The notes beneath the pieces are model-generated. The model saw only the letters and a list, made by a program, of their open reading frames with translations, searched no databases and had not been told where the DNA came from. DNA of 64,000 bases from Staphylococcus simulans (lineage in GTDB: Bacteria; Bacillota; Bacilli; Staphylococcales; Staphylococcaceae), in NCBI RefSeq assembly GCF_002994445.1, contig NZ_MRZJ01000002.1, positions 124,001-188,000 of the forward strand, read 5' to 3'. The first letter of the stretch is position 1, and each line of letters begins with the position of its first letter. The position numbers and the translations under genes are program-made. Shown here in pieces: positions 28,026 through 37,128 of the stretch.

Positions 28026-28692
28026 GGACTTCTACCTTATAGCCTAAACCGCGTACTGTTTCAATACTGACATTACTGCCGATCTTTTTTAAACGGTTGC
28101 GCAGTCTTCTGATGTGTACATCGACGGTACGATCATCACCTTCATAATCAAAGCCCCATACACGTTCAATACATTCTTCTCTTGAGAACACTTGCTTTTC
28201 ATGGCTGGCTAACAAAAAGAGTAAATGAAATTCTTTATTCGGCAAGGTCATAGTCTTCGTATCGCAAGTCATTTCCAAATAAGACTGGTTTAATTTTAAA
28301 TTACCTATTTCAAGTTCATTTTCTGCGTTGATTTGATAACGGCGCAAAACAGCTTTAATACGAAAGATTAATTCCTGTACTTCAAACGGCTTCGTTACAT
28401 AATCATCTGTTCCTGTTAAATAGGCTTCTTCTTTATCGCTTAAAGCATCCCGAGCTGTCAGCATAATCACAGGCATTTCATAATCTGCTTTGATAGCGTT
28501 GCATAATTCAAATCCATCCATACCATCCATCATAATATCCACAATTGCAATATCTGCCTGATTGGTTTCTAAATAGTTTAATGCGTCTTTGCCATTAGAA
28601 TGGGTTGCAGTTTTAAATCCATCACGCTCTAAATAGGAAGAGACGTAATGAAGGATTTGATAATCATCATCTACTATTAAACAAGTTGTCAT
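28018..28692 (-). CDS. hssR: Heme response regulator HssR
   Basis: A 224-residue OmpR-type response regulator. The receiver domain has the acidic pair in IVDDD, phosphoacceptor Asp52 (in VVDIMMDGMDG), TARDALS and the lysine in DDYVTKPFE. The C-terminal winged helix reads REECIERVWGFDYEGDDRTVDVHIRRLRNRLKK. I place the start at 28692 (MTTCLIVDDD), which matches HssR proteins and has AGGAG eight bases upstream, rather than the in-frame ATG at 28710. It activates the divergent hrtBA genes through the direct repeat at 28783-28802. Confidence 0.95.
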   Translation of the reverse strand: MTTCLIVDDDYQILHYVSSYLERDGFKTATHSNGKDALNYLETNQADIAIVDIMMDGMDGFELCNAIKADYEMPVIMLTARDALSDKEEAYLTGTDDYVTKPFEVQELIFRIKAVLRRYQINAENELEIGNLKLNQSYLEMTCDTKTMTLPNKEFHLLFLLASHEKQVFSREECIERVWGFDYEGDDRTVDVHIRRLRNRLKKIGSNVSIETVRGLGYKVEVHV

Positions 28693-28782
28693 CCTCACCA
28701 CTCCTAACATTCACTTAGATTAATTATACATTTTGCGAATCGGCTAAGACAAATTTGTTAGTTCCAAAGAAAAGTGAACGTT

Positions 28783-28802
28783 GTTCATATTCAGTTCACA
28801 AT
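28783..28802 (+). promoter_or_regulatory. HssR-binding direct repeat
   Basis: GTTCATATT-ca-GTTCACAAT is two 9-base direct half-sites separated by two bases. The first half is identical to the GTTCATATT half-site of the S. aureus hrt promoter (known form GTTCATATT-N2-GTTCATATT). It lies between hssR and hrtB. Confidence 0.85.
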
Positions 28803-28848
28803 GTGTGCATACAATATAAGTATCATAAAAGAAAAAGGAGTCATGGAA

Positions 28849-29907
28849 ATGAAATTAGCATGGAAAGAAATGGTATTTTACAAGTTCAAATACATTTTAA
28901 TAATGCTGATTATCTTGCTGCTTGCAAGCATGGTGTTATTCATCAGCGGTCTTGCTCAAGGACTCGGACGTGAAAACATTTCAATGCTTGATAACATGAA
29001 TGCAGAAAAATTCGTGGTGCAAGATATGAAGGAACCTGTCATTGAGAAATCAGTCATCAATGACGAAAAACAAAAAAAGATTGAGGATGTCACAAATGCT
29101 GAACCTTTCAAATTAGCACCGCAGACATTAAAAACAGATAATTCAAATGACCAAGATATACTGCTTATCAATCCTGGTAAAGATTTCAAACCTTCATTAG
29201 CAGAAGGGCATTATCCATCCCAAGATAATGAAATTGCAGTTAATAAAAAATTAACAGCAGAAGGTCTTAAAGTAGGCAGTAATGTAGAATTCAAGGATAG
29301 TGATAAAACGTATAAAATTGTTGGTTTAATGGACGATGCAATGTATTCGCATAGTTCAACAGTGATGACGAATCAGCATACATTCGATCAACTCGGTAAA
29401 AAAGCCGCAACGTTTTATCCATTAAAAGATGTATCTAAAGCAGATGAGAAAAAAATCAATGATATTTCAGGTGTGCAAGTGGTAACACAAACAGACTTAA
29501 CGGATAATATTCCAAGTTATAACGCTGAACAAGCACCCTTGAATATGATGATTGTCAGCCTATACTTGATTTCAGCAATTGTCTTAAGTGCATTCTTCTA
29601 TGTTATGACAATTCAAAAAATCTCTGAAATCGGTATCTTGAAAGCAATCGGTATTAAAACAAAACACTTATTGTCTTCATTAGTTTTCCAAATCTTATTA
29701 GTGACAATGATCAGTGTGGTACTGTCAGTCTTGATTATCAGCGGACTCAGCATTGTGATGCCAGTCAGCATGCCGTTCCACTTAACAGCAAATAATATGC
29801 TGCTTGTCGTAGGTGTATTCATTGTTGTTGCCATTATCGGTGCGACATTATCATTCATTAAATTAATTAAAGTCAATCCTATTCAAGCAATCGGAGGTGA
29901 AGGTTAA
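28849..29907 (+). CDS. hrtB: Heme exporter permease HrtB
   Basis: A 352-residue MacB/FtsX-type permease. One N-terminal helix (about 18-38) is followed by an external domain of roughly 190 residues and three C-terminal helices (about 230-345). It begins [25 protein letters not shown] and carries [12 protein letters not shown] and [29 protein letters not shown], which match HrtB closely. ATG 28849 is preferred because AAAGGAG lies eight bases before it; upstream in-frame starts overlap the HssR site. With HrtA it removes excess heme from the membrane. The stop and hrtA start overlap in TAATG. Confidence 0.95.
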   Translation: MKLAWKEMVFYKFKYILIMLIILLLASMVLFISGLAQGLGRENISMLDNMNAEKFVVQDMKEPVIEKSVINDEKQKKIEDVTNAEPFKLAPQTLKTDNSNDQDILLINPGKDFKPSLAEGHYPSQDNEIAVNKKLTAEGLKVGSNVEFKDSDKTYKIVGLMDDAMYSHSSTVMTNQHTFDQLGKKAATFYPLKDVSKADEKKINDISGVQVVTQTDLTDNIPSYNAEQAPLNMMIVSLYLISAIVLSAFFYVMTIQKISEIGILKAIGIKTKHLLSSLVFQILLVTMISVVLSVLIISGLSIVMPVSMPFHLTANNMLLVVGVFIVVAIIGATLSFIKLIKVNPIQAIGGEG

Positions 29908-30596
29908 TGGCTTTAGAAGTAAAAGATATTAAAAAATCATTTGGTACTGGAGAAGCCAAAACAGATGTATTAAAAGGTGTAGATTTTGAAGTCAAACAAG
30001 GTGAGTTTATTATCTTAAGCGGTGCCTCTGGTTCAGGGAAATCAACGCTGCTCACAATTTTAGGCGGCCTTCAAGATCAAGATTCAGGAGAATTGCTGTA
30101 TAATGGTTCGCCGTTATTTACAAAAGCTAAATCAAAATCTGATATGCGTCTGACAGAAATCGGATTTATTTTCCAAGCTTCGCATTTAGTCCCTTATTTA
30201 CCAGTAATTGACCAATTGACAATTGTAGGTCAAGAAGCGGGATTATCTAAAAAAGAAGCGAAAACACGTGCAGAGCAATTATTAGATCAAATCGGTTTAA
30301 CACATCGTCTTAAAGCATTTCCATATATGTTATCAGGCGGTGAGAAACAACGTGTTGCTATCATGCGTGCATTTATGAACAACCCTAAAATCATTTTAGC
30401 GGATGAACCGACAGCAAGCTTAGATGCGCATCGTGCAACAGAAGTCACAAAAATGATCAGTGACCGTATTAAAAATGAGAATATGGTCGGTATCTTAATT
30501 ACACATGACCGTCGCCTTTTTGAATATGCAGACCGTGTTATAGATTTATTTGATGGTAAAATCATCAATAAAGAAGATGAAAGTGAACTAGGATAA
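29907..30596 (+). CDS. hrtA: Heme exporter ATPase HrtA
   Basis: A 229-residue ABC ATPase of the LolD/MacB class. Walker A is GASGSGKST (about 39-47), the Q-loop [12 protein letters not shown], the signature LSGGEKQR and Walker [13 protein letters not shown], with the H-loop ILITHDRR. It overlaps hrtB by one base and is translated with it. The order permease then ATPase means the first gene behind the HssR-controlled promoter is hrtB. A strong bidirectional hairpin ends the operon. Confidence 0.95.
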   Translation: MALEVKDIKKSFGTGEAKTDVLKGVDFEVKQGEFIILSGASGSGKSTLLTILGGLQDQDSGELLYNGSPLFTKAKSKSDMRLTEIGFIFQASHLVPYLPVIDQLTIVGQEAGLSKKEAKTRAEQLLDQIGLTHRLKAFPYMLSGGEKQRVAIMRAFMNNPKIILADEPTASLDAHRATEVTKMISDRIKNENMVGILITHDRRLFEYADRVIDLFDGKIINKEDESELG

Positions 30597-30630
30597 TATT
30601 AATTGAGTCGAAGCAGGAAATAGGGAATGA

Positions 30631-30661
30631 AAAAAGTTGGGGAGCAGCCCCAACTTTTTTG
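30631..30661. terminator. Bidirectional terminator after hrtA
   Basis: Arms AAAAAGTTGGGG (30631-30642) and CCCCAACTTTTT (30648-30659) with a 5-base loop; T runs occur on both exits. Confidence 0.9.
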
Positions 30662-30693
30662 TTTATATTCAGATATGTTTCTATTGATAGAGA

Positions 30694-31680
30694 TTATTTT
30701 AAATGCAGAAGATGCAGCAAAGATGGGTGTTTAATGAGCATGCTGGCGATAAATAAAGCACCGAAATAAATAGTTAACAATAACTTGTAGCAGTACATCA
30801 AAGCAAAGAAATCTCGGATTAAAGCAGTATCGAAAAATGGATAAGGTGTACGGCTGCCGACACCGACAGCTTTGATATTTAATATTTGAGCAAAACGTAA
30901 AGCACGCAAAATATGAAACTGACTCGTTACGATGGCAATTTTAGAAAATGCATGGTCTTTTAAAATTTCCTTTGTGAAAGATAAGTTTTCATAGGTGCTA
31001 TGCGATTGATCTTCTAATAATATACGCGAGCTTGGGATGTGTTGTGCGATTAAATAATCGCGCATAGCTTCTGCCTCTGATACACGTTCACCTTCGCCTG
31101 TACCGCCGCTGACAATAATATAGGGTGCACCTTTATGATTTTGATAAAGTGCTGCGGCACGATCTAAACGCCATGCCAGCATTTGTGTAACTTGTTCACG
31201 AAACAATCCAGCGCCTAAGACGATGATGGCATCAATAGGCTTATCCAGTGTCAGCATACTAAAAGCAGAAGACCAGCTGAGATAATGTACAAAGGCAAAC
31301 AGTGTAGTAACTGTAATCCATCCTATCCATAAAAACAAAGCATTCATAACAGGTACAGGAATATGGCTTAATAAATTCAAAGCGACGGCTAAAAATGCAA
31401 TAGCTAATGTCAGTGCACAAATTCTGGCAAAAAACATTCTGGCACTTTTCCATTCTAAAATGACACGATGTTTAAACAGCAGCAACCCTGCACCAATGAC
31501 TGACACAATAGCCAAATCAAATGGGAGACTTGAAGTGATTAAATGAATTAAAAGTACGATAAATCCGCTAACTAGTGTGATAAAGAATGATGTGATATTC
31601 AACCTGCGATACGGATTAAAAAATAAATAAATGTAACTGCATAAAATCAAAAGACTTAAAATTATTGACAGTAGTAGCAT
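30694..31680 (-). CDS. DUF218/YdcF-SanA-ElyC-type membrane protein
   Basis: A 328-residue protein with about five N-terminal membrane helices (1-150), a DUF218 domain (about 150-290) and a final helix. The DUF218 signatures are AIIVLGAGL, a long LDRAAALYQNH helix, IIVSGGTGEGERVSEAEAMRDYL, LLEDQSHSTYENLSFTKEIL and IVTSQFHILRALRFA, all typical of SanA/ElyC/YdcF proteins. E. coli relatives affect envelope integrity and vancomycin sensitivity, perhaps through lipid carrier metabolism; the biochemical function is open. It lies between hrtA (convergent) and tcaR (divergent). Confidence 0.9.
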   Translation of the reverse strand: MLLLSIILSLLILCSYIYLFFNPYRRLNITSFFITLVSGFIVLLIHLITSSLPFDLAIVSVIGAGLLLFKHRVILEWKSARMFFARICALTLAIAFLAVALNLLSHIPVPVMNALFLWIGWITVTTLFAFVHYLSWSSAFSMLTLDKPIDAIIVLGAGLFREQVTQMLAWRLDRAAALYQNHKGAPYIIVSGGTGEGERVSEAEAMRDYLIAQHIPSSRILLEDQSHSTYENLSFTKEILKDHAFSKIAIVTSQFHILRALRFAQILNIKAVGVGSRTPYPFFDTALIRDFFALMYCYKLLLTIYFGALFIASMLIKHPSLLHLLHLK

Positions 31681-31845
31681 TTCAAACCTCTATTTGTAAA
31701 AAATTAATTACTTTCATATTACCCTATTTTTCCTTATGTTTCTTTAGATATGATATGATGGTTTCGACACATTGAAAAAGTGTAAAATAAGTCATACTGT
31801 CAAAGTAGTGAATTTAAGAATATTTATCATAAGAAGGAGACCATA

Positions 31846-32304
31846 ATGAAGAATATAGAACAGCATATGCAGTTTATGGGGATGTTCATTGAAGATGTTA
31901 ATACGTTAATGGCGAATCTTTTAGAAGACTTGCGCAACGAATTTAATGTGTCGATTGAGCAATCACAAGCTGTATTGTTACTAGATAATAATAAATCATT
32001 AACTTTATCAGAGATTACAGAAAAACAAGGGGTTAATAAAGCTGCAATCAGCCGACGTGTGAAAAAATTGATTAAACTCGAGATGATTCAGTGGGAGAAA
32101 CAAAATGCGAGTGTAGATCAGCGTTTGAAATATGTGCGTCTGACAGACAAGGGTCGCGAATATGTGGCACGTTCAAAAGCGATTATTAATGATGTAGCGA
32201 CATATTTGCTGCAAGATTTGACAGAATCGCAAGTTGAAGCGACTGCAGAAAATTTAGAAATTGTGGATCGTCGTATTAAAGAATACATTCAAAAAATTCA
32301 ATAA
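31846..32304 (+). CDS. tcaR: MarR-family regulator TcaR
   Basis: A 152-residue winged-helix regulator that begins MKNIEQHMQFMGMFIEDVNTLMANLLEDL and contains LTLSEITEKQGVNKAAISRRVKKLIKLEMIQWEKQNASVDQRLKYVRLTDKGREY. This closely resembles S. aureus TcaR, a repressor that affects biofilm (ica) and sarS expression and teicoplanin susceptibility. AGAAGGAGA ribosome site. It is followed by its own hairpin and then tcaA and tcaB, the same order as in S. aureus. Confidence 0.93.
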   Translation: MKNIEQHMQFMGMFIEDVNTLMANLLEDLRNEFNVSIEQSQAVLLLDNNKSLTLSEITEKQGVNKAAISRRVKKLIKLEMIQWEKQNASVDQRLKYVRLTDKGREYVARSKAIINDVATYLLQDLTESQVEATAENLEIVDRRIKEYIQKIQ

Positions 32305-32318
32305 GAGAAACGGCTTTA

Positions 32319-32353
32319 AAAATCGGTGCATTGTGGTGATGCGCCGATTTTTA
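32319..32353 (+). terminator. Terminator of tcaR
   Basis: AAAATCGGTGCAT (32319-32331) pairs with ATGCGCCGATTTT (32339-32351) apart from one T-G pair, followed by T. Confidence 0.8.
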
Positions 32354-32584
32354 ATATATATGATGATAATGTTAAGCGCTAGGTCTAATTACTGATATAA
32401 TAAAAAGGTCGAGTCTACTATAATAGAAGTATTCTGAATTTAAATCATCAAATTTGCAGATATAATTTTACATTTATGTAAATTACGTGTAAAATTTGTG
32501 CGGGTAAAATATTAAGCACTCAATTTGGACATTTCCTAGGAAATAATAGTATATAGAATAAACGAAAAGCGAGGTGAACGATAA

Positions 32585-33925
32585 ATGGAGCAATCCGATA
32601 AAACTGAGACGTCAGAAAGCAGAAGCCGCGAACAACGTATGAAGACCAATCAGAGTCTGCGTAAAATTGTACCATGGGGTATTGGCATTTTTATTGTTAT
32701 TTTATTAATCATATTGTTTTTCTTATTAAGAAATTTCAATACGCCTGAAGCACAAGCCAAAATTTTAGCGAATGCAATTAAAAATAATGATACGCAGCGC
32801 ATTGCGACCATTTTAAGTACTCGCGATAATAAAGTAGGCACTGATGAGGCAGAAACATATATCAAATATATTAAAAGCGAAATCGGGATGAAGCAGTTTG
32901 ATAAGGAGCTGCAAAAGACGGTGGACGAATTAGAACGTAATGAAAAAGACGCTAGCTATATTAAAACACCTGATGGCAATAAAGTGCTGCGGATAACTAA
33001 AAACGGCCGTCGTTTTATCTTCTTTGATAATATTAGTTTCCAAACAATTACGAAAAAGCCGATTATCAAACCTAAGACAAAGACAACTTATATCTTCAGA
33101 GCAGATGATAAGAAGCGAAAAGTCATTGCTGAAGCGAATGAATCGACAATGCTGGGTAATTTCATTCCAGGAAATTATAAACTCCCGGCAACGAAAGAAA
33201 ATTCAAACGGGAAATTCAACGGCTATTTAACATTCTCATTCAAAAACAGCAATAGCGAAACAGTGGATGTACATGAAAACTTCCCTGAAGCCAACTTGAA
33301 TATTAAGTTGGATGGTGCGGATAAATTAGATGATAAACATACAAAAGTGAAGATTAACGACAAGACGTATAATTATGATAATTCACGTTTATACGGACCG
33401 TACCCGGTAACGGCTAACATTGAGGTTTCAGCTGAAGGAAAAGCGAAAGGCAAAACATTTAAATCGGATTCGGTGAAATTGTATCCGAATGATTTGAAAT
33501 CTAATACACCTGTTACGCTGCGCTTTGAGAAAGATAAGATCAACAAATATGTAGAAGAAAAGGAAAAAGAAGAAAACAGCTTGAAAAATAAGCTTTCTCG
33601 TTTCTTTAATAAGTATACTTCTGCATTAAACGAGGCATCATTCGGCAATGATTTTGCGAGTGTGTCAAAGTATCTTACACCCGGCACCAAAAACTATGAC
33701 AACATCAGATATCAAATCCAAACAGGACAAGGCGTACAAAATTGGTACCAAAGTCCGCAAGTCATGGATGTTTCTACTGAAGGCGTGCATGTTTATGCCA
33801 AAGTGCTGAATTTGAACAGCCAAGGTGTCTGGGTGACTTCTACGTATAAATTACAAGATGTTAACCATAAATCAGGTCAACTACCTGAAGAAGATGATTT
33901 GAAAATCATCAGTTATAAAGAATAA
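32585..33925 (+). CDS. tcaA: TcaA-like membrane protein lacking the zinc ribbon
   Basis: A 446-residue single-pass membrane protein. The short cytoplasmic N-terminus (1-25) is followed by one helix (about 27-48, IVPWGIGIFIVILLIILFFLLRNF) and a long extracellular region. NFNTPEAQAKILANAIKNND, IFFDNISF, GNFIPGNYKLPA, NSETVDVHENF and YGPYPVTANIEVSAEGKAKGKTF align with S. aureus TcaA as I remember it. TcaA influences glycopeptide resistance and wall teichoic acid retention. The usual N-terminal CxxC zinc ribbon is absent; the protein starts with a polar EQSDKTETSESRSREQ stretch. The start is backed by GAGGTGAACG, and no frameshifted ribbon is visible upstream. Confidence 0.9.
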   Translation: MEQSDKTETSESRSREQRMKTNQSLRKIVPWGIGIFIVILLIILFFLLRNFNTPEAQAKILANAIKNNDTQRIATILSTRDNKVGTDEAETYIKYIKSEIGMKQFDKELQKTVDELERNEKDASYIKTPDGNKVLRITKNGRRFIFFDNISFQTITKKPIIKPKTKTTYIFRADDKKRKVIAEANESTMLGNFIPGNYKLPATKENSNGKFNGYLTFSFKNSNSETVDVHENFPEANLNIKLDGADKLDDKHTKVKINDKTYNYDNSRLYGPYPVTANIEVSAEGKAKGKTFKSDSVKLYPNDLKSNTPVTLRFEKDKINKYVEEKEKEENSLKNKLSRFFNKYTSALNEASFGNDFASVSKYLTPGTKNYDNIRYQIQTGQGVQNWYQSPQVMDVSTEGVHVYAKVLNLNSQGVWVTSTYKLQDVNHKSGQLPEEDDLKIISYKE

Positions 33926-33940
33926 TAGAGAAGAATTCGA

Positions 33941-33998
33941 AATACCCTTGCTAAATGGGATACGGTGAACAGTATCGCTAATGCAAGGGTATTTATTT
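33941..33998 (+). terminator. Branched hairpin after tcaA
   Basis: Outer arms AATACCCTTGC (33941-33951) and GCAAGGGTATT (33983-33993) enclose a second hairpin GATAC/GTATC, followed by T-rich sequence. Confidence 0.8.
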
Positions 33999-34091
33999 TG
34001 TCTCTGCTAGTGTTTCAAACGTTGTATTATTTTGATACTAAGTATAATATGAGATTATCAGCTTAATCGAAAGAGAGAAAGAGGTGATTGG

Positions 34092-35306
34092 GTGAAGCAG
34101 AATCATACATACCAAAAAAAGCTGCCTATCTTTTTAATTATAATATTAGGTGCACTGACCGCTATCGGCGCACTTTCTATAGATATGTTCTTGCCCGGGC
34201 TGCCGCAAATCAGAGCGGATTTTAATACAACCGCATCCGCTTCTCAATTAACCTTAACTTTATTTATGGTGGGATTGGCATTCGGCAACTTGATTATGGG
34301 ACCTTTATCAGATGCTTACGGCCGCAAACAGCCTTTAGTCATTGTAATGGTAATTTATACCATAGCAAGTATCGGGATTGTCTTTGCGACGAATATCACC
34401 ATGATGATCAGTTTAAGATTAGTTCAAGGTTTATGCGCAGGTGCAGCAGCAGTGATTTCACGTGCGATTGCGAGTGATATGTATCACGGCAAAGCACTGA
34501 CAAAGTTCTTAGCAGTATTGATGCTGGTGAACGGTGTCGCGCCGGTTATTGCGCCTGCAATCGGCGGGGTAGTCTTAATGTTTTCAACGTGGCATATGGT
34601 CTTTATTTTAATGACGATTTTCGGTGCTTTTATGATATTTTGTACCACAGTGCGTGTTCCGGAATCTTTAAGCAGACAAGCCCGTCAATCGGCAGATATC
34701 CGCAGTATCTTAGCACAATTTAAAGTGCTGCTTAAGCAGCCGCGTTTTGTATTGCCGATGCTGCTGCAAGGTATGACGTTCGTTATTTTATTCAGTTATA
34801 TTTCAGCATCGCCCTTTATCACACAAAGAATCTACGACTTGTCTCCGCAAGCATTCAGTATTATGTTTGCGGTCAATGGTATCGGTTTGATTATTTCATC
34901 ACAGCTTTCAGGAAAGCTTGTAGATTACTTTTCACCGCTGTCTATCATGCGCGGCTTTACGTGGGTGCAACTTGCCGGAGTTATTATGATTACAATCGTA
35001 TTAACACTGCATTTGCCGATAGTATTTTTATTTATCGCTTTCTTTGTATTGGTCAGTCCTGTCACTGGGATTGCGACACTTGGCTTCTCAGTCGCTATGG
35101 ATGAACGTACTGGAGGCGGCGGCAGTGCGTCGAGCTTATTAGGTTTGGTTCAAACATTAATCGGCGGCATCAGTACCCCTTTAGTAGGATTGATGGGGGA
35201 GAAGAGCTATATTCCGTATTTGATGATCATTATGACTGCGGCTGTTGTGCTGATTATTCTGCATATCATTACAGCGAAGGTCTTTAGAAATAACGAAGCA
35301 AATTGA
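34092..35306 (+). CDS. tcaB: Bcr/CflA-family multidrug transporter TcaB
   Basis: A 404-residue, 12-helix MFS drug:proton antiporter. Bcr/CflA signatures are LSIDMFLPGLPQI (helix 1), LIMGPLSDAYGRKQPL, RLVQGLCAGAAAVISRAIASDMYHG (motif C type) and APAIGGVV. GTG 34092 is the start, with GAGGTGATTG ahead. Position directly after tcaA gives the name. Substrates are unknown; bicyclomycin- and chloramphenicol-like compounds are typical of the family. A hairpin separates it from tcaA, so it may have its own promoter. Confidence 0.9.
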   Translation: MKQNHTYQKKLPIFLIIILGALTAIGALSIDMFLPGLPQIRADFNTTASASQLTLTLFMVGLAFGNLIMGPLSDAYGRKQPLVIVMVIYTIASIGIVFATNITMMISLRLVQGLCAGAAAVISRAIASDMYHGKALTKFLAVLMLVNGVAPVIAPAIGGVVLMFSTWHMVFILMTIFGAFMIFCTTVRVPESLSRQARQSADIRSILAQFKVLLKQPRFVLPMLLQGMTFVILFSYISASPFITQRIYDLSPQAFSIMFAVNGIGLIISSQLSGKLVDYFSPLSIMRGFTWVQLAGVIMITIVLTLHLPIVFLFIAFFVLVSPVTGIATLGFSVAMDERTGGGGSASSLLGLVQTLIGGISTPLVGLMGEKSYIPYLMIIMTAAVVLIILHIITAKVFRNNEAN

Positions 35307-35322
35307 CCAACGTATACAATGT

Positions 35323-35362
35323 AAAAAGGAAATGTCCTCATGTATTGGACATTTCCTTTTTT
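35323..35362. terminator. Bidirectional terminator after tcaB
   Basis: Perfect arms AAAAAGGAAATGTCC (35323-35337) and GGACATTTCCTTTTT (35347-35361). Confidence 0.9.
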
Positions 35363-35422
35363 AAATTCAAATTTATTTTCTCATTTTATAAAGACATCCC
35401 AAGTATTGTAATGTCTGATAGA

Positions 35423-36070
35423 TTATTTAATACGCACACGGCGGTTTCTAAAGAATAAGCTGATAAATAAGAGTGCGAAACAACAAGCGAGTAAGATTGT
35501 CGCATTGTTTAATGCATCGCCGGCTATTAAAATTTTATCAGGTTCTACAGTAATGAAATATTGTTTCAATGTTTCTGAAATACGTTGTGCTGTTTCGTTT
35601 ACAATGTAAGTTAACCCGAATGGAATGACGAACATAATCGCGATTAAAACCATATTTACAATTTTAATTGCGGTACGGTTGAAAATCAGTGTCAAAATCG
35701 TAAGCAATATACTGATTAAGCCGACAAAGAAGAAAGCGATGAATGCGAATTTGATTTTGCTGATGTTGTCTTGCAGCTGATGCAGCTGTGTTAAATCAAA
35801 GTTCTGGCTCGAGATATTCTGTAATGTTTCTTGGAAGTTTAAGAGCTGTGAAAAGTGAATCGGTTCATTGACCAAAACAATCGTGAATATGGATTCTTTA
35901 AACATGCTGTAAAGTGAAATAACAGTAAGAATCAATACGATAATTTGAATAATCAAGCTCACATAGGAGCGTTTTCTTTTTTTAGCGAAATATTTTCCAC
36001 GCTGCAAAGTACCGCGTTCTAATGGTTCCTTCGCATAAGGTGCTGTTGCAGTGTCATAGTTTTGAGACAT
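35423..36070 (-). CDS. Hypothetical membrane protein
   Basis: A 215-residue protein I do not recognise. A basic cytoplasmic N-terminus (KRKRSYVS) leads into four predicted helices (about 33-57, 108-132, 138-160, 189-208). Between helices 1 and 2 is an external loop of about 50 residues with a glutamine/leucine-rich possible coiled coil (FQETLQNISSQNFDLTQLHQLQDNISK). The C-terminus is basic (RNRRVRIK). It lies downstream of the thioesterase pair on the same strand, about 50 bp away, and may be co-transcribed. GGGAG ribosome site. Confidence 0.75.
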   Translation of the reverse strand: MSQNYDTATAPYAKEPLERGTLQRGKYFAKKRKRSYVSLIIQIIVLILTVISLYSMFKESIFTIVLVNEPIHFSQLLNFQETLQNISSQNFDLTQLHQLQDNISKIKFAFIAFFFVGLISILLTILTLIFNRTAIKIVNMVLIAIMFVIPFGLTYIVNETAQRISETLKQYFITVEPDKILIAGDALNNATILLACCFALLFISLFFRNRRVRIK

Positions 36071-36120
36071 GGTGATACAATTCTCCCTTCAAAATAAGCA
36101 TCATTCATATGTTATGCTTA

Positions 36121-36537
36121 TCATCTATCTTCAGACTGTATTGCTTTTATTTTAGCACCAATACTTTGAATTATATAGGCTTTTCCTTGTGTTTCATAAA
36201 AGTCGGCTAAAGCTAAGCTTTCATTATAATAATCTTTTTGTGCTGTATGTTGCGGTTGGAAACTTTGCACAGCAGCTGCGATATCTTCTTGGTGGGTTGC
36301 GACAGTTTCAAGCAAAGCTGCATCAGAAGGTGCTGCTTGCATATCGATTTCAAGCGCATGTATCATTTGGCGTTTGCCTTGTATGACAGCAAGTTGAATT
36401 CCTCGTTCGAATAATTTATAGTCAGGTCCTTTAGTGACATTTTCTTTTTGCTGATTAAGTTCACTGAGCTCTGCTTTAACTTCATCAGATAAATCTAAAA
36501 GGTGTATTAAAAGCGGTGATTGTAAAGATTGAGACAT
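36121..36537 (-). CDS. Hypothetical helical protein, possibly YlbF/YmcA-like
   Basis: A 138-residue soluble, largely helical protein. Regular heptad-like helices (VKAELSELNQQKENV, YKLFERGIQLAVIQGKRQMIHALEIDM, LLETVATHQEDIAAAVQSF, LADFYETQGKAYIIQSIGAKIKAIQ) suggest a helical bundle. The pattern is loosely like the YlbF/YmcA (com_ylbF) group, but I would not assign it. I start at 36537, where AAGGAG sits seven bases upstream; a longer in-frame start at 36591 would extend into the thioesterase gene. Only two bases separate it from the thioesterase stop (TAA-ct-ATG), so the two are translationally coupled. Confidence 0.7.
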   Translation of the reverse strand: MSQSLQSPLLIHLLDLSDEVKAELSELNQQKENVTKGPDYKLFERGIQLAVIQGKRQMIHALEIDMQAAPSDAALLETVATHQEDIAAAVQSFQPQHTAQKDYYNESLALADFYETQGKAYIIQSIGAKIKAIQSEDR

Positions 36538-36539
36538 AG

Positions 36540-37016
36540 TTATTCTCCTTTTTGCGGGATATCGATACGATGTCCTAATTGTTTCGGCCACTCTATATCA
36601 GGTTGAATACGATAGTAATGGGCCACATTGTCTTTGAAAGTGTCTGGGAAAGGTGCTGACTTTTCTGTGCTGCGATCTATGCCCATCATCATTTGTTCAT
36701 TTGTTGCGACCATTTCTCCTTCTGTATTGCGCATAATTAAAAAGAAATGGACGCGTTTATAATCATAGTTGTAAATATAAATATCGACTTGATACGTATC
36801 ATCCAATTTAAGCTGTTTTATAAATGTTGTATGTTCTTCTAAAGTGAAGATGGTATAATTTAATTCTTTTCGTTCTTCTAATGACAAACCGTTGTGATAG
36901 TTGAATTGATTCGTTGCTTGACTGAAAGCTTCGTTGTATTCAGAATCATGCATGTGCTGATTGTGGTCAATCATAGAAGCTTCGACTTTGCCGTGAACTG
37001 TAAATAAATGTTCCAT
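36540..37016 (-). CDS. Hot-dog fold acyl-CoA thioesterase
   Basis: A 158-residue single hot-dog domain protein of the 4HBT type. The N-terminal GKVEASMIDHNQHMHDSEYNEAFSQATNQF carries the family's D-x-N-x-H active-site loop. TFIKQLKLDDTYQVDIYIYNYDYKRVHFFLIMRN is the central beta segment, and MVATNEQMMMGID the conserved strand. It hydrolyses acyl-CoA thioesters; the chain is unknown, and betainyl-CoA-type thioesterases have a similar N-terminus. AAGGAG ribosome site. It is the first gene of a probable three-gene minus-strand operon. Confidence 0.85.
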   Translation of the reverse strand: MEHLFTVHGKVEASMIDHNQHMHDSEYNEAFSQATNQFNYHNGLSLEERKELNYTIFTLEEHTTFIKQLKLDDTYQVDIYIYNYDYKRVHFFLIMRNTEGEMVATNEQMMMGIDRSTEKSAPFPDTFKDNVAHYYRIQPDIEWPKQLGHRIDIPQKGE

Positions 37017-37128
37017 AAAACAAAACTCCTTTAAATAGATAAGTCTATCATACTAAAAAAATCTATAAGCGACATGGAATTGAAACATGGTAAAATAAGC
37101 GTATGTTTAAAAAAGGGAGGAAAGCCGC

